Positions 23,201 through 30,941 of a DNA stretch of 64,000 nt are shown here, one piece after another. Both the position numbers and the translations under genes were made by a program. The stretch is from positions 186,001 through 250,000 of the forward strand of contig NZ_CP108538.1 in assembly GCF_035994185.1 (NCBI RefSeq), written 5' to 3'. Numbering within the stretch: position 1 is the first letter of the stretch; each line of letters opens with the position of its first letter. The stretch comes from Streptomyces sp. NBC_01217 (GTDB lineage: Bacteria; Actinomycetota; Actinomycetes; Streptomycetales; Streptomycetaceae). Below the pieces are notes generated by a model, which saw nothing but the letters and a program-made list of their open reading frames with translations, made no database searches and was not told the origin of the DNA.

Positions 23201-25008
23201 AACATCAAGTCCCGCAGCGGACGGTCCGGCTCGCGGTCGAAGTGGGTCAGGCATTCGTCCATGGCGGCGGCGAAGACCGGGAACCGCCCGTACAGTTCCC
23301 GGCCGGCTCCGGCCCGCTGGCTGCCCTGCCCGGGGAAGACGAAGGCGATACGCGGCTGGGCCCGCCCGGAGCCGGCGACGACACCGGCGTACTCCGCGCC
23401 GCCGTCCTCGGCGAGCGCGAGCGCGGCCAGACCGGACACCAGTTCGTCGGGGTCGGCGCCCACGACGACGGCCCGGTGGGGCAGCGCCGTACGCGTGGTG
23501 GCGAGGGAGTACGCCACGTCGAGCGCGCGCGGGGCGTGCTGTTCGACGTGGGTGAGCAGGCGGGCGGCCTGGGCGCGCAGCGCCTCGGGGCTGTGCGCCG
23601 ACAGCGCCCAGGGCAGGACCGCGGGTGCGACCGTCGCCGTCGGCTCCGGCGCGCGGTCATCGGCGGGGGCCTGCTCCAGAATCACGTGCGCGTTGGTGCC
23701 GCTGATGCCGAACGACGAGACGCCCGCGCGGCGCGGTCGGCCGGTCTCCGGCCAGGGCCGGGCCTCGGTCAGCAGCCGGGCCGCCGCGCCGCTCCAGTCC
23801 ACCTCGGTGGTGGGGCGGGTGACGTGCAGGGTGCGCGGCAGGGTGCCGTGCCGCATGGCGAGAATCATCTTGATGATCCCGGCGACGCCCGCCGCCGCCT
23901 GGGTGTGGCCGATGTTCGACTTGAGGGAGCCGATCCACAGCGGACGGTCCTCGGGCCGCTGCTCGCCGTACGCCGCCAGCAGCGCGTCGGCCTCGATGGG
24001 GTCGCCCAGCGTGGTCGCGGTGCCGTGCGCCTCCACGGCGTCGATGTCGTGCGCCGTCAGGCCCGCGTCGGCCAGCACGGCCCGGATCAGGGCCTGCTGC
24101 GCGGGGCCGTTGGGGGCGGTTTGCCCGTTGCTCGCGCCGTCCTGGTTGACGCCGGTGCCGCGGACGACCGCGAGGACCTGGTGGCCGTTGCGGCGCGCGT
24201 CGGACAGCCGCTCCAGGACGAGCACGCCCACGCCCTCGGCCCAGCCGGTGCCGTCGGCGTCGTCGGAGAAGGACCGGCAGCGGCCGTCCGGGGACAGGCC
24301 GCCCTGTCGGGAGAACTCGATGAAACCGTCGAGCGTCGCCATCACCGTCGCGCCGCCGGCCAGCGCCAGCGAAGTCGTTCCGGCGCGAAGCGAGTTGACG
24401 GCGAGGTGGACGGCGACCAGCGAGGAGGAGCAGGCGGTGTCGAGCGTGAGCGCCGGCCCCTGGAGGCCGAGGGTGTACGACACGCGGCCGGACGCCAGGC
24501 TGCCGACGCCCGCGGCGCCGTCGTAGTCGTGGAGCATCAGGCCGGTGTAGACGCCGGTCGGGGTGCCGGCCAGCGTGGCGGTGTCGATCCCGGCGTCCTC
24601 CAGCGCCTCCCAGGAGACTTCGAGCAGCAGCCGCTGCTGCGGGTCGATGCCGGCCGCCTCCTTGGGCGACAGCCGGAAGAACGCCGGGTCGAAGGCCGCC
24701 GCGTCGTGGAGGAAGCCGCCCTCGGCGACGTACGTGGTGCCCGGCCGCCGGCGTGCGGGGTCGTGGAGCGCGGCCAGGTCCCAGCCGCGGTCCTCGGGGA
24801 ACGGGGTGATGGCGTCGCGTTCCTCGACGAGCAGCCGCCACAGGTCATCGGGGCCGGTCACGTCGCCGGGGAGGCGGCACGCCATGCCGACGACCGCGAT
24901 CGGTTCGGTACGGGCCGCCGCTATCCGTTCGTTGTGGGCGCGCAGCCGCTCGGTCTCCTTGAGCGAGGCGCGCAGCGCGTCGAGCAGTTTGGGGTCGGGG
25001 GAGGTCAT
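14266..25008 (-). CDS. PKS D: last two modules, KS-AT-(dead DH)-KR-ACP / KS-AT-KR-ACP-TE
   Basis: This 3,580-residue protein ends the assembly line. An N-terminal docking coiled coil (1-33) precedes module D1. D1 has KS (Cys193), AT (Ser649, GHSIGE with HAFH: malonyl), a DH in which the catalytic His is Arg953 (ADRTVDGVVALP) and the Asp is Glu1125 (LLELTLHA), a B-type KR with VLDDG and Tyr1551, and ACP (Ser1720). D2 has KS (Cys1958), AT (Ser2428, HAFH: malonyl), no DH, a KR lacking the LDD signature and with GVW before the active site (A-type; Tyr3083), and ACP (Ser3247). The thioesterase has Ser3433 in GSSSG and a GNHFSM histidine and should form the macrolactam. ATG 25008 lies seven bases after the PKS C stop. 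Confidence 0.96.
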   Translation of the reverse strand: MTSPDPKLLDALRASLKETERLRAHNERIAAARTEPIAVVGMACRLPGDVTGPDDLWRLLVEERDAITPFPEDRGWDLAALHDPARRRPGTTYVAEGGFLHDAAAFDPAFFRLSPKEAAGIDPQQRLLLEVSWEALEDAGIDTATLAGTPTGVYTGLMLHDYDGAAGVGSLASGRVSYTLGLQGPALTLDTACSSSLVAVHLAVNSLRAGTTSLALAGGATVMATLDGFIEFSRQGGLSPDGRCRSFSDDADGTGWAEGVGVLVLERLSDARRNGHQVLAVVRGTGVNQDGASNGQTAPNGPAQQALIRAVLADAGLTAHDIDAVEAHGTATTLGDPIEADALLAAYGEQRPEDRPLWIGSLKSNIGHTQAAAGVAGIIKMILAMRHGTLPRTLHVTRPTTEVDWSGAAARLLTEARPWPETGRPRRAGVSSFGISGTNAHVILEQAPADDRAPEPTATVAPAVLPWALSAHSPEALRAQAARLLTHVEQHAPRALDVAYSLATTRTALPHRAVVVGADPDELVSGLAALALAEDGGAEYAGVVAGSGRAQPRIAFVFPGQGSQRAGAGRELYGRFPVFAAAMDECLTHFDREPDRPLRDLMFAEPDTPEAALLNRTAYAQPALFTLGVALYRLVESWGVRPDVVAGHSIGELAAAHVTGVLSLPDACELVSARARLMDALPEGGAMAAITLSEADATPWLAEYEGRVALAAVNGPESVVLSGAEDAVTELTARLADTGVRVQRLRTSHAFHSPLMEPMLERFEEVARRLRYTAPTVPIVSTVTGASADPGTLCDPRYWVDQVRRTVRYGDAVTALLAYGVTELVELGPDRTLSALAGPALPAGVHATPVLRRDRGEEPSAVAALAALHTRGAALDWHAIFAGTGARRATLPTYAFQHERFWLNPPHGAEVSAAGLDRVDHALLGAGLELPGTGGFVFTGRLSARTQPWLADRTVDGVVALPGSALLELALAGGRAAGVPFVSELLPEAELALGDTGTDVHVVVDPADAFEDRAVRIFARESGDAEAEWVRHAHGTLTAAPDFGDSRGPMDSGDFVAQWPPLDARPVDLEELDDLAAASGVRHGPAFRGLTGLWRGRGEVFAEVALPAAHLEAAGRSGLHPALLELTLHAIGLTTDTTPVPLAPAAWRDVCLHTRGATALRVRLRAVPGEDDAVSLDAVDASGLRVLSVGLLRVRAAQTAGRTVARSLTRAMYRLDWAPLKPTAAALVTGPASWAVLGGAEPARESGEFQYHATPADLVAALDGGTDAPEAAVLAVLAPPEPVPDAAQAVAEQVLSAVQIWLAEPRLTEVPLVFRIGGTGRAEIAVAAARGLLRSAQQEHPGRFVIVNDDAADTGDLALPILAAALASGEPEVTVTDGVLHRARLLKAEPSVAAEPRSFDPDGTVLVTGGTGGLAGLLARHLVSRHGVRHLLLASRSGERADGAADLKADLEAAGVRVRIAACDVADFEALAGLLAGIDAAHPLTAVYHTAGVLDDGTVEALTAERLHTVLRPKTAGAWHLHELTRDRDLTEFTIFSSIAGTLGSAGQANYAAANATLDALAEHRRGLGLPAQSLAWGPWDLDQGMTAGLSPAHIRRMAASGLRPVSAERGMALLDAAARRPEAVLALIDVDTFRTDNGADTPRALSELTGKPGHRATAATTGAGAAAGSFAARMAASNETERPRLAAELVRGHVAAVLGLRDAARIDPRQPLRSLGFDSLSAVGLRNRLVEATGLRLATTVVFDHPSVEELGGHLVAGWAATHQPAETPAPSAEPTRTATGSDADDPLVIVGMACRFPGGVTTPEDLWRLVDEGTDAITGFPDDRGWDLSSRYDPDPARTGTTYTQHGGFLHDAARFDAGFFGISPREARAMDPQQRLLLETSWEALERAAIDPRSLRHQDVGVFVGAYQQGYGLGGDVPDELEGYVSTGAATSVISGRLAYVYGLTGLAVTVDTACSSSLVALHFAAQSLRSGDCSMALVGAATVMATLEGFVEFSRQGGLSPDGRCRAFSDDADGTGWAEGAGVLVVERMSDAVRLGHRPLAVIRGSAVNQDGASNGLTAPNGSAQRRVIRRALASAGLGAGDVDAVEAHGTATTLGDPIEAEALLDVYGRERPSGSPLWVGTVKSNIGHTQAAAGLAGIIKMIQAMHHGVLPRTLHVTRPTTKVDWDSADVRLLTEARPWTTVGRPRRAAVSSFGISGTNAHVILEQPADPRPETAPLPEPDGVRPTVAWVLSGADQQGLRDQAARLLSYAEQGAERGHVVLTDVGLTLTTRAKLDSRAVVLGSDRAELLAGLAALADGRAFDASADTAGVVAATARSVPRVGFVFPGQGSQRPGAGRELYERYPVFAAAVDECLAALAVELGSGLGDRLKAVFFAEEDDEGVPEARLLNRTGFAQPVLFTLGVAMLRLLESWGVRPDAVAGHSIGEIAAAHAAGVLSLADACALVGARARLMEALPDGGAMAAIAATEHEVHKTLAEFGDRIGIAAVNGPASVVVSGDAAAVDETIALWTAREVRVTRLRTSHAFHSPLMEPMLAEFARAIDGLKFSAPRLPLVSTAGGVEFTPGPDYWVEQVRRTVRFGDAVGALVDAGVTEIVELGPGATLSALVRGAAPEDVRAVPLLRRRMPEQRSLLTAAAEAFTHGVAVSWPEVFAGTGARRVDLPTYAFRRERYWLDSAPGTTAAPAAPALPTQPAARASGEATGLPERLVAASDPATWWYRVGWQPLTTVDRLPTGRWLVAVPGQGVAAESAAAVTVALTRAGVRAELFAVEQGEADRRKLATRLRTSAAGVRGVVSLLGLAEQPHPEHPAVTVGMAQTLALTQALADAGIDAPLWTVTRGAVSVSAADHPATPTQAQLWGYGRVAALERPHAWGGLLDLPTGGEQLADGLLAAVLAGADGEDQIALRADGAHSRRLLRGEAPRTAPDPYRPRGTVLITGGTGGVGAALARRLAGSGADHLVLLSRSGPGAPGAAHLTAELEAGGARVTVTACDVADRDAVAAVLAELADEPLTAVFHAAGVVRPVALTDAGPDMLADTLSAKAGGAAVLDELLADRDLDAFVLFASGSGVWGSVGHVAYAPANAALDALAERRRARGLAATSVAWGVWAGGGMADEESVDFLLRRGMVPMADGPALDALLAAVGRGDGHAVVADIDWDRFAPSFTALRPSPLIAALAPARTTPAPAGPAPRSVPAEPFAGLTERERREAVLDLVRGQVAAVLGHGFADAVDLTRPLPDLGFDSLTVMDLSRRLGRATGLDVPVAMVFDRSTPTGLAEYLLDGLAAPAAPGAEPAAESAATDVVSELYRKSIEDGKTQEGVELLLSVARLRPTFFDPAEVPGLLRPVPLVGGEGELRIVFVNPISPITGAHVYYRMAGLWSGDARISALPAPGFAEGEPLPADPQSLIALQARAVLDHVGDAPFVLVGSSSGGMLAHEIAHHLHGLGRDPLAVAMMDTYTFRDTYLNSGQNEFFKVMYDRSFGVVPIDSTRLSAYMWLYEMFTQWRPRPLGVPTLLLRATEAMSPELAEEGWQTRLTGLSTDETVVDVPGNHFSMVEEHVETTIAAVHDWLTGLTMR

Positions 25009-25015
25009 CGCGGGC

Positions 25016-28000
25016 TCACGCCTCTCGTGTCGCGTCGTCGGTGGCGCTGCCGCCCAGGCCCAGCGCGAGATTGATCAGGTGTTCGGCGTCCATCGCGTCG
25101 ATACGGTCGGGGTCGATACGGTCGGGATCGATACGGTCGGGATCGCCGGCCGGGGCCGTACCATCGGTGTGGCCGACCTCGCCGTTCGTGGCGGCGCGGG
25201 CCGGGTCGGCCTCGCCGGCGAGCGCGCGGAGCTGGTCCAGCAGGCCGGATCGGCGCAGCCGGTCGACGGACACGCTCTGGAGCAGCGCGCGGACCTCCGC
25301 GTCGTCCGCGCCGGACGGGCCGTTCTGGGCCGGTGCTGGGCCGCCGAGCCGTTCGGCGAGGTGGGCGGCCAGGAGCCGGATCTTCGGGTAGTCGAAGACC
25401 AAGGTGGCGGGCAGCCGTTTGCCCGTGGCCGCGCTGAGACGGTTGCGCAGGTCGACCGCGGTGAGCGAGTCGAAGCCGAGTTCCTTGAAGGCCAGGTCCG
25501 GGTCGACTTCGGTGGCGGAGCGGTGGCCGAGGACCGCGGCGACCTCGCCGCGCACCAGGTCGAGCAGCGTCTGCCGCCGTGCCGCCTCCGGCATTCCCGC
25601 GAGCCGTTCGAGCAGCGCCGGAGCCGAAGCGGTCGCGGCGGTGGTGGCGGCCGTACGGCCGGGGGTACGGCGGCGGGTGCGACCGCGCAGCAGCCAGGGC
25701 ACGTCCTCGGGGCGTGTCGCCGCGGCGGCGTCCCAGTCGATGAGCGCGAGGACCGGCTCGGTGCCCCGTAGCGCGTCGTCCAGCAGGCGCAGGCCGCGCT
25801 CGGTGGTGAGGACCGGCAGCGCGCCGCCTCCGGTCATCCGGGACACGGTGGCGTCGGAGAGGTGCCCGGTCAGGCCGCTGCGCTCCTCCCACATTCCCCA
25901 GGCGGCGGACAGGGCGGGCAGGCCCAGCGCGTGCCGGTGACGGGCCAGGCCGTCCAGGAACGCGTTGGCGGCCGCGTAGCCGGCCTGTCCCTGCGAGCCG
26001 AGGATGCCGGCGCCCGAGGAGTACAGCACGAACGCCGCCAGTTCACGGTCGCGGGTCGCCTCGTGCAGGGTCCAGGCCGCGTCCGCCTTGGGCGCCAGGA
26101 CGGTGGCGACCCGCTCCGGGGTCAGCGCCGTCAGCACGCCGTCGTCGAGCACGCCGGCGCAGTGCACCACGCCGGTCAGCGGGTGCTCGGCGGGTATGCG
26201 GTCGAGCAGGGTCTCCAGTCGAGCCCGGTCGGCCACGTCGCAGGCAGTGACGGTTACATGGGCGCCCGCGTCGGTGAGTTCCCGGGTCAGCTCCGCCGCG
26301 CCGGGCGCGTCGGCGCCCTGCCGGCTCACCAGGAGCAGGTGCCGCACTCCGTACCGGGTCACCAGGTGCCGTGCGGTCAGCGCGCCGAGCAGGCCGGTGC
26401 CGCCGGTGATCAGGAAGGTGCCCGCCTGGTTCCAGTCGGGAACCGGGAGGGCGCCTTGCGAGCCATCGGCGGACTCCGCCGTCAGCGCCCCGGCGTCCGT
26501 GACGAGGCGCGGTGCGAGGACGACGCCCTCACGGGCGACGAGTTCCGGTTCGTCGTCCTGCGCGGCGGCCAGCACCGCGGCGAGGGAGACCGGCGCGCCG
26601 TCCACGTCGAGCAGCACGAACCGGCCGGGGTGCTCGCTGCGGGCGGAGCGCAGCAGGCCCCACAGGGACGCCTGGGCGAGTTCCGTCGCCGCCGGCCGCC
26701 CGACGGCGTCCCGGCTGCGCGGCCCGGCCGCGTCCCGGGTCACCACGACCAGCCGCGAGGACGCGAACCGCTGGTCCGCGGCCCAGGCCTGGGCCGTCTC
26801 CAGCATGCGGTCGAGTGCGCGCCGCAGTACGGCGCCGGTCCGACCGGCATCGGTGGCGAGGCCGTCCGCCGCGAGGAGCACCCACTCCGGGGCGGCGGCG
26901 CCCTGGTCGACGGCCTCGGCGAGCGCGGCCGGGTCGGCGTAGTACACAACGCCGCCCGTGTCCTGCGGGTCGTACGTCGCCCAAGGCGCGGCGCCGGTGC
27001 CGAGCAGGGCGACCGCGCCGATACCGCCGACGGCGGCGCGCGCGGCGGTGTGCACCGGCTCCCACCGCATGCGGAACGGTCCCATACCGCCTGCCGGAGC
27101 GGCCAGTTCACCCACGGAGGCGGGCCGCGATACCACCGACGCCACCGAGACGACCGGACGCCCTGTCGCGTCGGCCAGGTCGACGCCGACCGCGTCCTCG
27201 CCCACGGACGCCACCCGCACGCGCAGCAGTGCCGCGCCCGGACCGAACCGGCGCACGCCGGTCCACGCGAACGGCAGCCGGACCTTGCCGGCCTCCAGAC
27301 CGAAGGCGCCGCCGGCGGCCAGCGCGGTGGTGTGCAGGGCGGCGTCGAGCAGGGCCGGGTGCACGGCGAAGTCGGCCACGTCCGCCAGGTCCACCGTGTC
27401 GCCGCTCAGGGCGACCTCGGCGAACATCTCGGTGCCACGCCGCCAGACCGCTCGCACGCCCTGGAAGGCGGGTCCGTAGCCGTAGCCCTGCGCCGACAGG
27501 TCGTCGTAGAGGCCGCTCGCGTCGACCGGCTCGGCGCCGGCCGGGGGCCAGACGGTCAAGTCGGCGGGCGCGGTGTCGCCGGACGGGCCGAGGAAGCCTC
27601 GCGCATGCCGCACCCACGGGCCGGGTTCCCCCGCCGCCGGGCCGGCGTCGAGCGCGGTGTCCACGGGGCGCGCGTACACGGTGAGCGGGCGCCGCCCGGC
27701 CACGTCCTGCTCACCGACGATCACCTGGAACCGGGTGCGGCGGCCGGACCGCAGCACGAGCGGCACCTGAAGGGTCAGCTCCTCGACTTCGGCACCGCCG
27801 GTGAGCACGGCGGCGGTGAGCGCGAGTTCAGCGAGTCCGGCGCCGGGGAACACCACCGTGTCGCCGACCTGGTGATCGGTCAGCCAACGTGGGTCGTCCG
27901 CCTCCAGCACGCCGCTCAGCACCAGGCCGTCCGGCTCGGCGACGGTGACCGCGGAGTCCAGCAGCGGGTGTACGGCGTCACCGGAACGCCGGTACGGGTG

Positions 28001-30847
28001 GCGGGCCTTGGGGAGCCAGAACGGCTCGCCCTGGAAGGCGTAGGTGGGCAGCTCCACCCGCTCGGGCTCGGCGGGCGCCAGGACGGCGGCCCAGTCGACG
28101 GCACCGCCGCCCACGTACAGCTCGGCCAACGAGGTCAACCACCGGCGCACGCCGCCCTCACCGCGGCGCAACGAGCTGACGACGACGGCCGCTTCCCCGC
28201 GGGGGTCGGTACCCGGCTCGGGTTCCGCACCCGCGTCGGAGACGGTGTCCTGCACGCCGGGTACGAGCACCGGGTGCGGGCTGACCTCGATGAGGTAGCG
28301 GAAGCCGTCGCCGAGCAGGGCGCGCACGGCCGCGTCGAACTCCACGGTCTGGCGCAGGTTGTCGTACCAGTAACGGGCGTCGGCCTCGGTGCCGGTCAGC
28401 CACCGGCCGTGCACGGTCGAGTACCAGGGCACGTCGGCGCGGCGCGGGGTGACGGGGGCCAGCGCGTCGAGGATCCGGTCGCGCACCGCCTCGACATGGG
28501 CCGAGTGGGAGGCGTAGTCGACGTCGACCCGGCGGGCCCGTACGCCGTCGGCCGCGCAGCGCGTCAGCAGTTCGTCGAGCGGGCTCGCGTCGCCGGAGAC
28601 GACGGCACTGGACGGGCCGTTGACCGCGGCGACGGACAGGTGGCCGCCCCACGGCGCGATCAGCTCACGTACCTCGCCCACGGCAAGCGCGACCGAGACC
28701 ATGCCACCGGCGCCGGAGAGTTCCCCGAGTGCCTGGGCGCGCAGGGCGACCACGCGGGCCGCGTCCTCCAGGGACAGCGCGCCCGCCACGCAGGCGGCGG
28801 CGATCTCGCCCTGCGAGTGGCCGACGACGGCGCGCGGTTCCACTCCGCTCGCCCGCCACAGCGCGGCCAGCGACACCATCACCGCGAACAGGACCGGCTG
28901 CACGACGTCGACCCGCTGGAGCGTCGGCGCGCCGGGCTCGCCGCGCAGCACGTCGGTGACCGACCAGCCGGTGAACTCCTTCAGGGCCCCGGCGCATTCC
29001 GCTATCCGCGTGGCGAAGGCCGGTGAGCTGTCGAGGAGTTCGACGGCCATGCCCGCCCACTGCGAGCCCTGCCCGGGGAAGAGGAACGCGGTCTTCCCGG
29101 TAGGGCCCGTCGTGCCGCGCACCACCGACGGGGCCGGTGTGCCGTGTGCCAACGCCTCTGCCCCGGCCAGTAGTTCGGCACGGTCGGCGCCGACGACCAC
29201 CGCACGGTGGGCGAACGACGTCCGGGTCGTCAGCAGCGACCACGCGAGGTCCAGGTCACGGACGCCGGCACGGTCGTCGTCCAGGTGCGCGGCCAGCCGC
29301 CGCGCCTGGTCGCGCAGCCCGTCGAGGGTCCGGCTGGACAGCGCCCACGGTACGACGGACAGCGCACCGGCCGCCACGACGGGATCACCGGTGGCCGCCG
29401 GGTTCTCCGGTGCGTCCTGCTCGACGGCAATGAGGTCCGCCCGTTCTGCGGCGGGCGTCTCGTCCGCCTGTTCCAGGATGAGGTGCGCGTTGGTGCCGCT
29501 GACGCCGAAGCCGGAGATGCCTGCCCGCCGCGGCTGTTCGCCGTTGCGTGCCCACGGCCGTGCCTGCGTCAGGACCTCGACACCGGAGCCGTCCCACCGC
29601 ACCTTGGTCGTGGGGCGGCTGACGTGCAGAGTGCGGGGCAGCGTCCCGTGCCGCATGGCGAGCACCGTCTTGATGATGCCGCCGACTCCGGCGGCGGCCT
29701 GGGTGTGCCCGATGTTCGACTTCAGGGTGCCGAGCCACAGGGGGCGTTCGGCGGGCCGGCCGTCGCCGTACACCGAGATCAGGGCCTCGGCCTCGATCGG
29801 GTCGCCGAGCGTGGTACCGGTGCCGTGGGCCTCGACGGTGTCGATGTCGGCGGGGAGCAGGCCCGCGTTGCTGAGGGCGGCCCGGACGACGCGCTGCTGG
29901 GCGGGGCCGCTCGGCGCGGTGAGGCCGTTGCTGGCGCCGTCCTGGTTGACCGCGCTGCCGCGGATCACGGCGAGCACGGGGTGGCCGTTGCGCCGCGCGT
30001 CGGACAGCCGTTCAAGGACGATCATGCCGACGCCCTCGGCCCAGCCGGTGCCGCCGGCGTCGTCGGAGAAGGCGCGGCAGCGGCCGTCGGCGGACAGCCC
30101 GCGCTGCCTGCTGAACGCCACGAACGAGCCGGGCGTGGACAGCACGCTCACGCCGCCCGCCAGGGCTAGCGAGCACTCCCCCGACCGCAGCGCCTGGGCC
30201 GCCAGGTGCGCGGTGACCAGCGAGGACGAGCACGCCGTGTCGACGGAGACGGACGGTCCCTCAAGGCCCAGCGTGTAGGAGATCCGTCCGGACAGGACGG
30301 AGGCGAGGGTGCCGAGGCCGAAGTGGCCTTCGAGGCCGTCCGGTACGGTCTGGAGGTGCTCGTCCCAGTAGTCCTGGCCGTTGGCGCCGACGTAGACGCC
30401 GACCCGGTCGCCGCGCAGAGATCCCGGCACGATGCCCGCGTGCTCCAGCGCCTCCCACGAGGTCTCCAGGAGCAGCCGCTGCTGGGGGTCCATCGCGGTC
30501 GCCTCGCGCGGCGAGATCCCGAAGAACCGCGCGTCGAACGGGACGGCGTCGATGAAGCCGCCCTGGTCGACGTAGCTGGTCCCCTGGTGCTCCGGGTCGG
30601 GGTCGAACAGGTGGTCCAGGTCCCAGCCGCGGTCTGTGGGGAAGCCCGACACCGCGTCGGTCCCGTCGCGCAGCAGGCGCCACAGGTCTTCGGGTGAGGT
30701 CACCCCGCCCGGGTAGCGGCAGGCCATGCCGATCACGGCGATCGGTTCGCTCTGCCGCTGCTCGGTCTCGCGGAGCTTGTCACGGGTCTGGCTCAGCTCG
30801 GTGGTGACCCGCTTGAGGTAATCGAGGAGGCGTGCTTCGTTGTTCAT
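25016..30847 (-). CDS. PKS C: single module KS-AT-DH-KR-ACP (methylmalonyl)
   Basis: This is a 1,943-residue one-module PKS. After a docking helix (1-33) come KS (Cys206), AT (Ser678 in GHSQGE and YASH motif: methylmalonyl-CoA), DH (His992 in [10 protein letters not shown], with Asp where the HxxxGxxxxP motif has Gly; Asp1168 in [10 protein letters not shown] intact), B-type KR (VLDDG, Tyr1624) and ACP (Ser1794). The expected product is an alpha-methyl alkene. The C-terminal tail has three copies of DPDRI, encoded by a 15-bp repeat, just before the terminal docking helix [13 protein letters not shown]. The ribosome site lies in a comparatively AT-rich 94-bp gap after PKS B (AGGAA twice). It is coupled to PKS D, seven bases away. 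Confidence 0.96.
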   Translation of the reverse strand: MNNEARLLDYLKRVTTELSQTRDKLRETEQRQSEPIAVIGMACRYPGGVTSPEDLWRLLRDGTDAVSGFPTDRGWDLDHLFDPDPEHQGTSYVDQGGFIDAVPFDARFFGISPREATAMDPQQRLLLETSWEALEHAGIVPGSLRGDRVGVYVGANGQDYWDEHLQTVPDGLEGHFGLGTLASVLSGRISYTLGLEGPSVSVDTACSSSLVTAHLAAQALRSGECSLALAGGVSVLSTPGSFVAFSRQRGLSADGRCRAFSDDAGGTGWAEGVGMIVLERLSDARRNGHPVLAVIRGSAVNQDGASNGLTAPSGPAQQRVVRAALSNAGLLPADIDTVEAHGTGTTLGDPIEAEALISVYGDGRPAERPLWLGTLKSNIGHTQAAAGVGGIIKTVLAMRHGTLPRTLHVSRPTTKVRWDGSGVEVLTQARPWARNGEQPRRAGISGFGVSGTNAHLILEQADETPAAERADLIAVEQDAPENPAATGDPVVAAGALSVVPWALSSRTLDGLRDQARRLAAHLDDDRAGVRDLDLAWSLLTTRTSFAHRAVVVGADRAELLAGAEALAHGTPAPSVVRGTTGPTGKTAFLFPGQGSQWAGMAVELLDSSPAFATRIAECAGALKEFTGWSVTDVLRGEPGAPTLQRVDVVQPVLFAVMVSLAALWRASGVEPRAVVGHSQGEIAAACVAGALSLEDAARVVALRAQALGELSGAGGMVSVALAVGEVRELIAPWGGHLSVAAVNGPSSAVVSGDASPLDELLTRCAADGVRARRVDVDYASHSAHVEAVRDRILDALAPVTPRRADVPWYSTVHGRWLTGTEADARYWYDNLRQTVEFDAAVRALLGDGFRYLIEVSPHPVLVPGVQDTVSDAGAEPEPGTDPRGEAAVVVSSLRRGEGGVRRWLTSLAELYVGGGAVDWAAVLAPAEPERVELPTYAFQGEPFWLPKARHPYRRSGDAVHPLLDSAVTVAEPDGLVLSGVLEADDPRWLTDHQVGDTVVFPGAGLAELALTAAVLTGGAEVEELTLQVPLVLRSGRRTRFQVIVGEQDVAGRRPLTVYARPVDTALDAGPAAGEPGPWVRHARGFLGPSGDTAPADLTVWPPAGAEPVDASGLYDDLSAQGYGYGPAFQGVRAVWRRGTEMFAEVALSGDTVDLADVADFAVHPALLDAALHTTALAAGGAFGLEAGKVRLPFAWTGVRRFGPGAALLRVRVASVGEDAVGVDLADATGRPVVSVASVVSRPASVGELAAPAGGMGPFRMRWEPVHTAARAAVGGIGAVALLGTGAAPWATYDPQDTGGVVYYADPAALAEAVDQGAAAPEWVLLAADGLATDAGRTGAVLRRALDRMLETAQAWAADQRFASSRLVVVTRDAAGPRSRDAVGRPAATELAQASLWGLLRSARSEHPGRFVLLDVDGAPVSLAAVLAAAQDDEPELVAREGVVLAPRLVTDAGALTAESADGSQGALPVPDWNQAGTFLITGGTGLLGALTARHLVTRYGVRHLLLVSRQGADAPGAAELTRELTDAGAHVTVTACDVADRARLETLLDRIPAEHPLTGVVHCAGVLDDGVLTALTPERVATVLAPKADAAWTLHEATRDRELAAFVLYSSGAGILGSQGQAGYAAANAFLDGLARHRHALGLPALSAAWGMWEERSGLTGHLSDATVSRMTGGGALPVLTTERGLRLLDDALRGTEPVLALIDWDAAAATRPEDVPWLLRGRTRRRTPGRTAATTAATASAPALLERLAGMPEAARRQTLLDLVRGEVAAVLGHRSATEVDPDLAFKELGFDSLTAVDLRNRLSAATGKRLPATLVFDYPKIRLLAAHLAERLGGPAPAQNGPSGADDAEVRALLQSVSVDRLRRSGLLDQLRALAGEADPARAATNGEVGHTDGTAPAGDPDRIDPDRIDPDRIDAMDAEHLINLALGLGGSATDDATREA
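25098..25142 (-). repeat. Three 15-bp tandem repeats in the PKS C tail
   Basis: TCGATACGGTCGGG(G/A) occurs three times in a row, in frame, encoding DPDRI x3 in the linker ahead of the C-terminal docking helix. Copies two and three are identical and the first differs at one base. The number of copies may vary between strains. Confidence 0.9.
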
Positions 30848-30941
30848 CGGATTGTTCGCAATTCCTGCGTTTCCTGCGATTTCTCGCTCACGGGATACGG
30901 GTCATAAGGACGGCACGGGGCGTACGCGCCGGATGTGCGGG

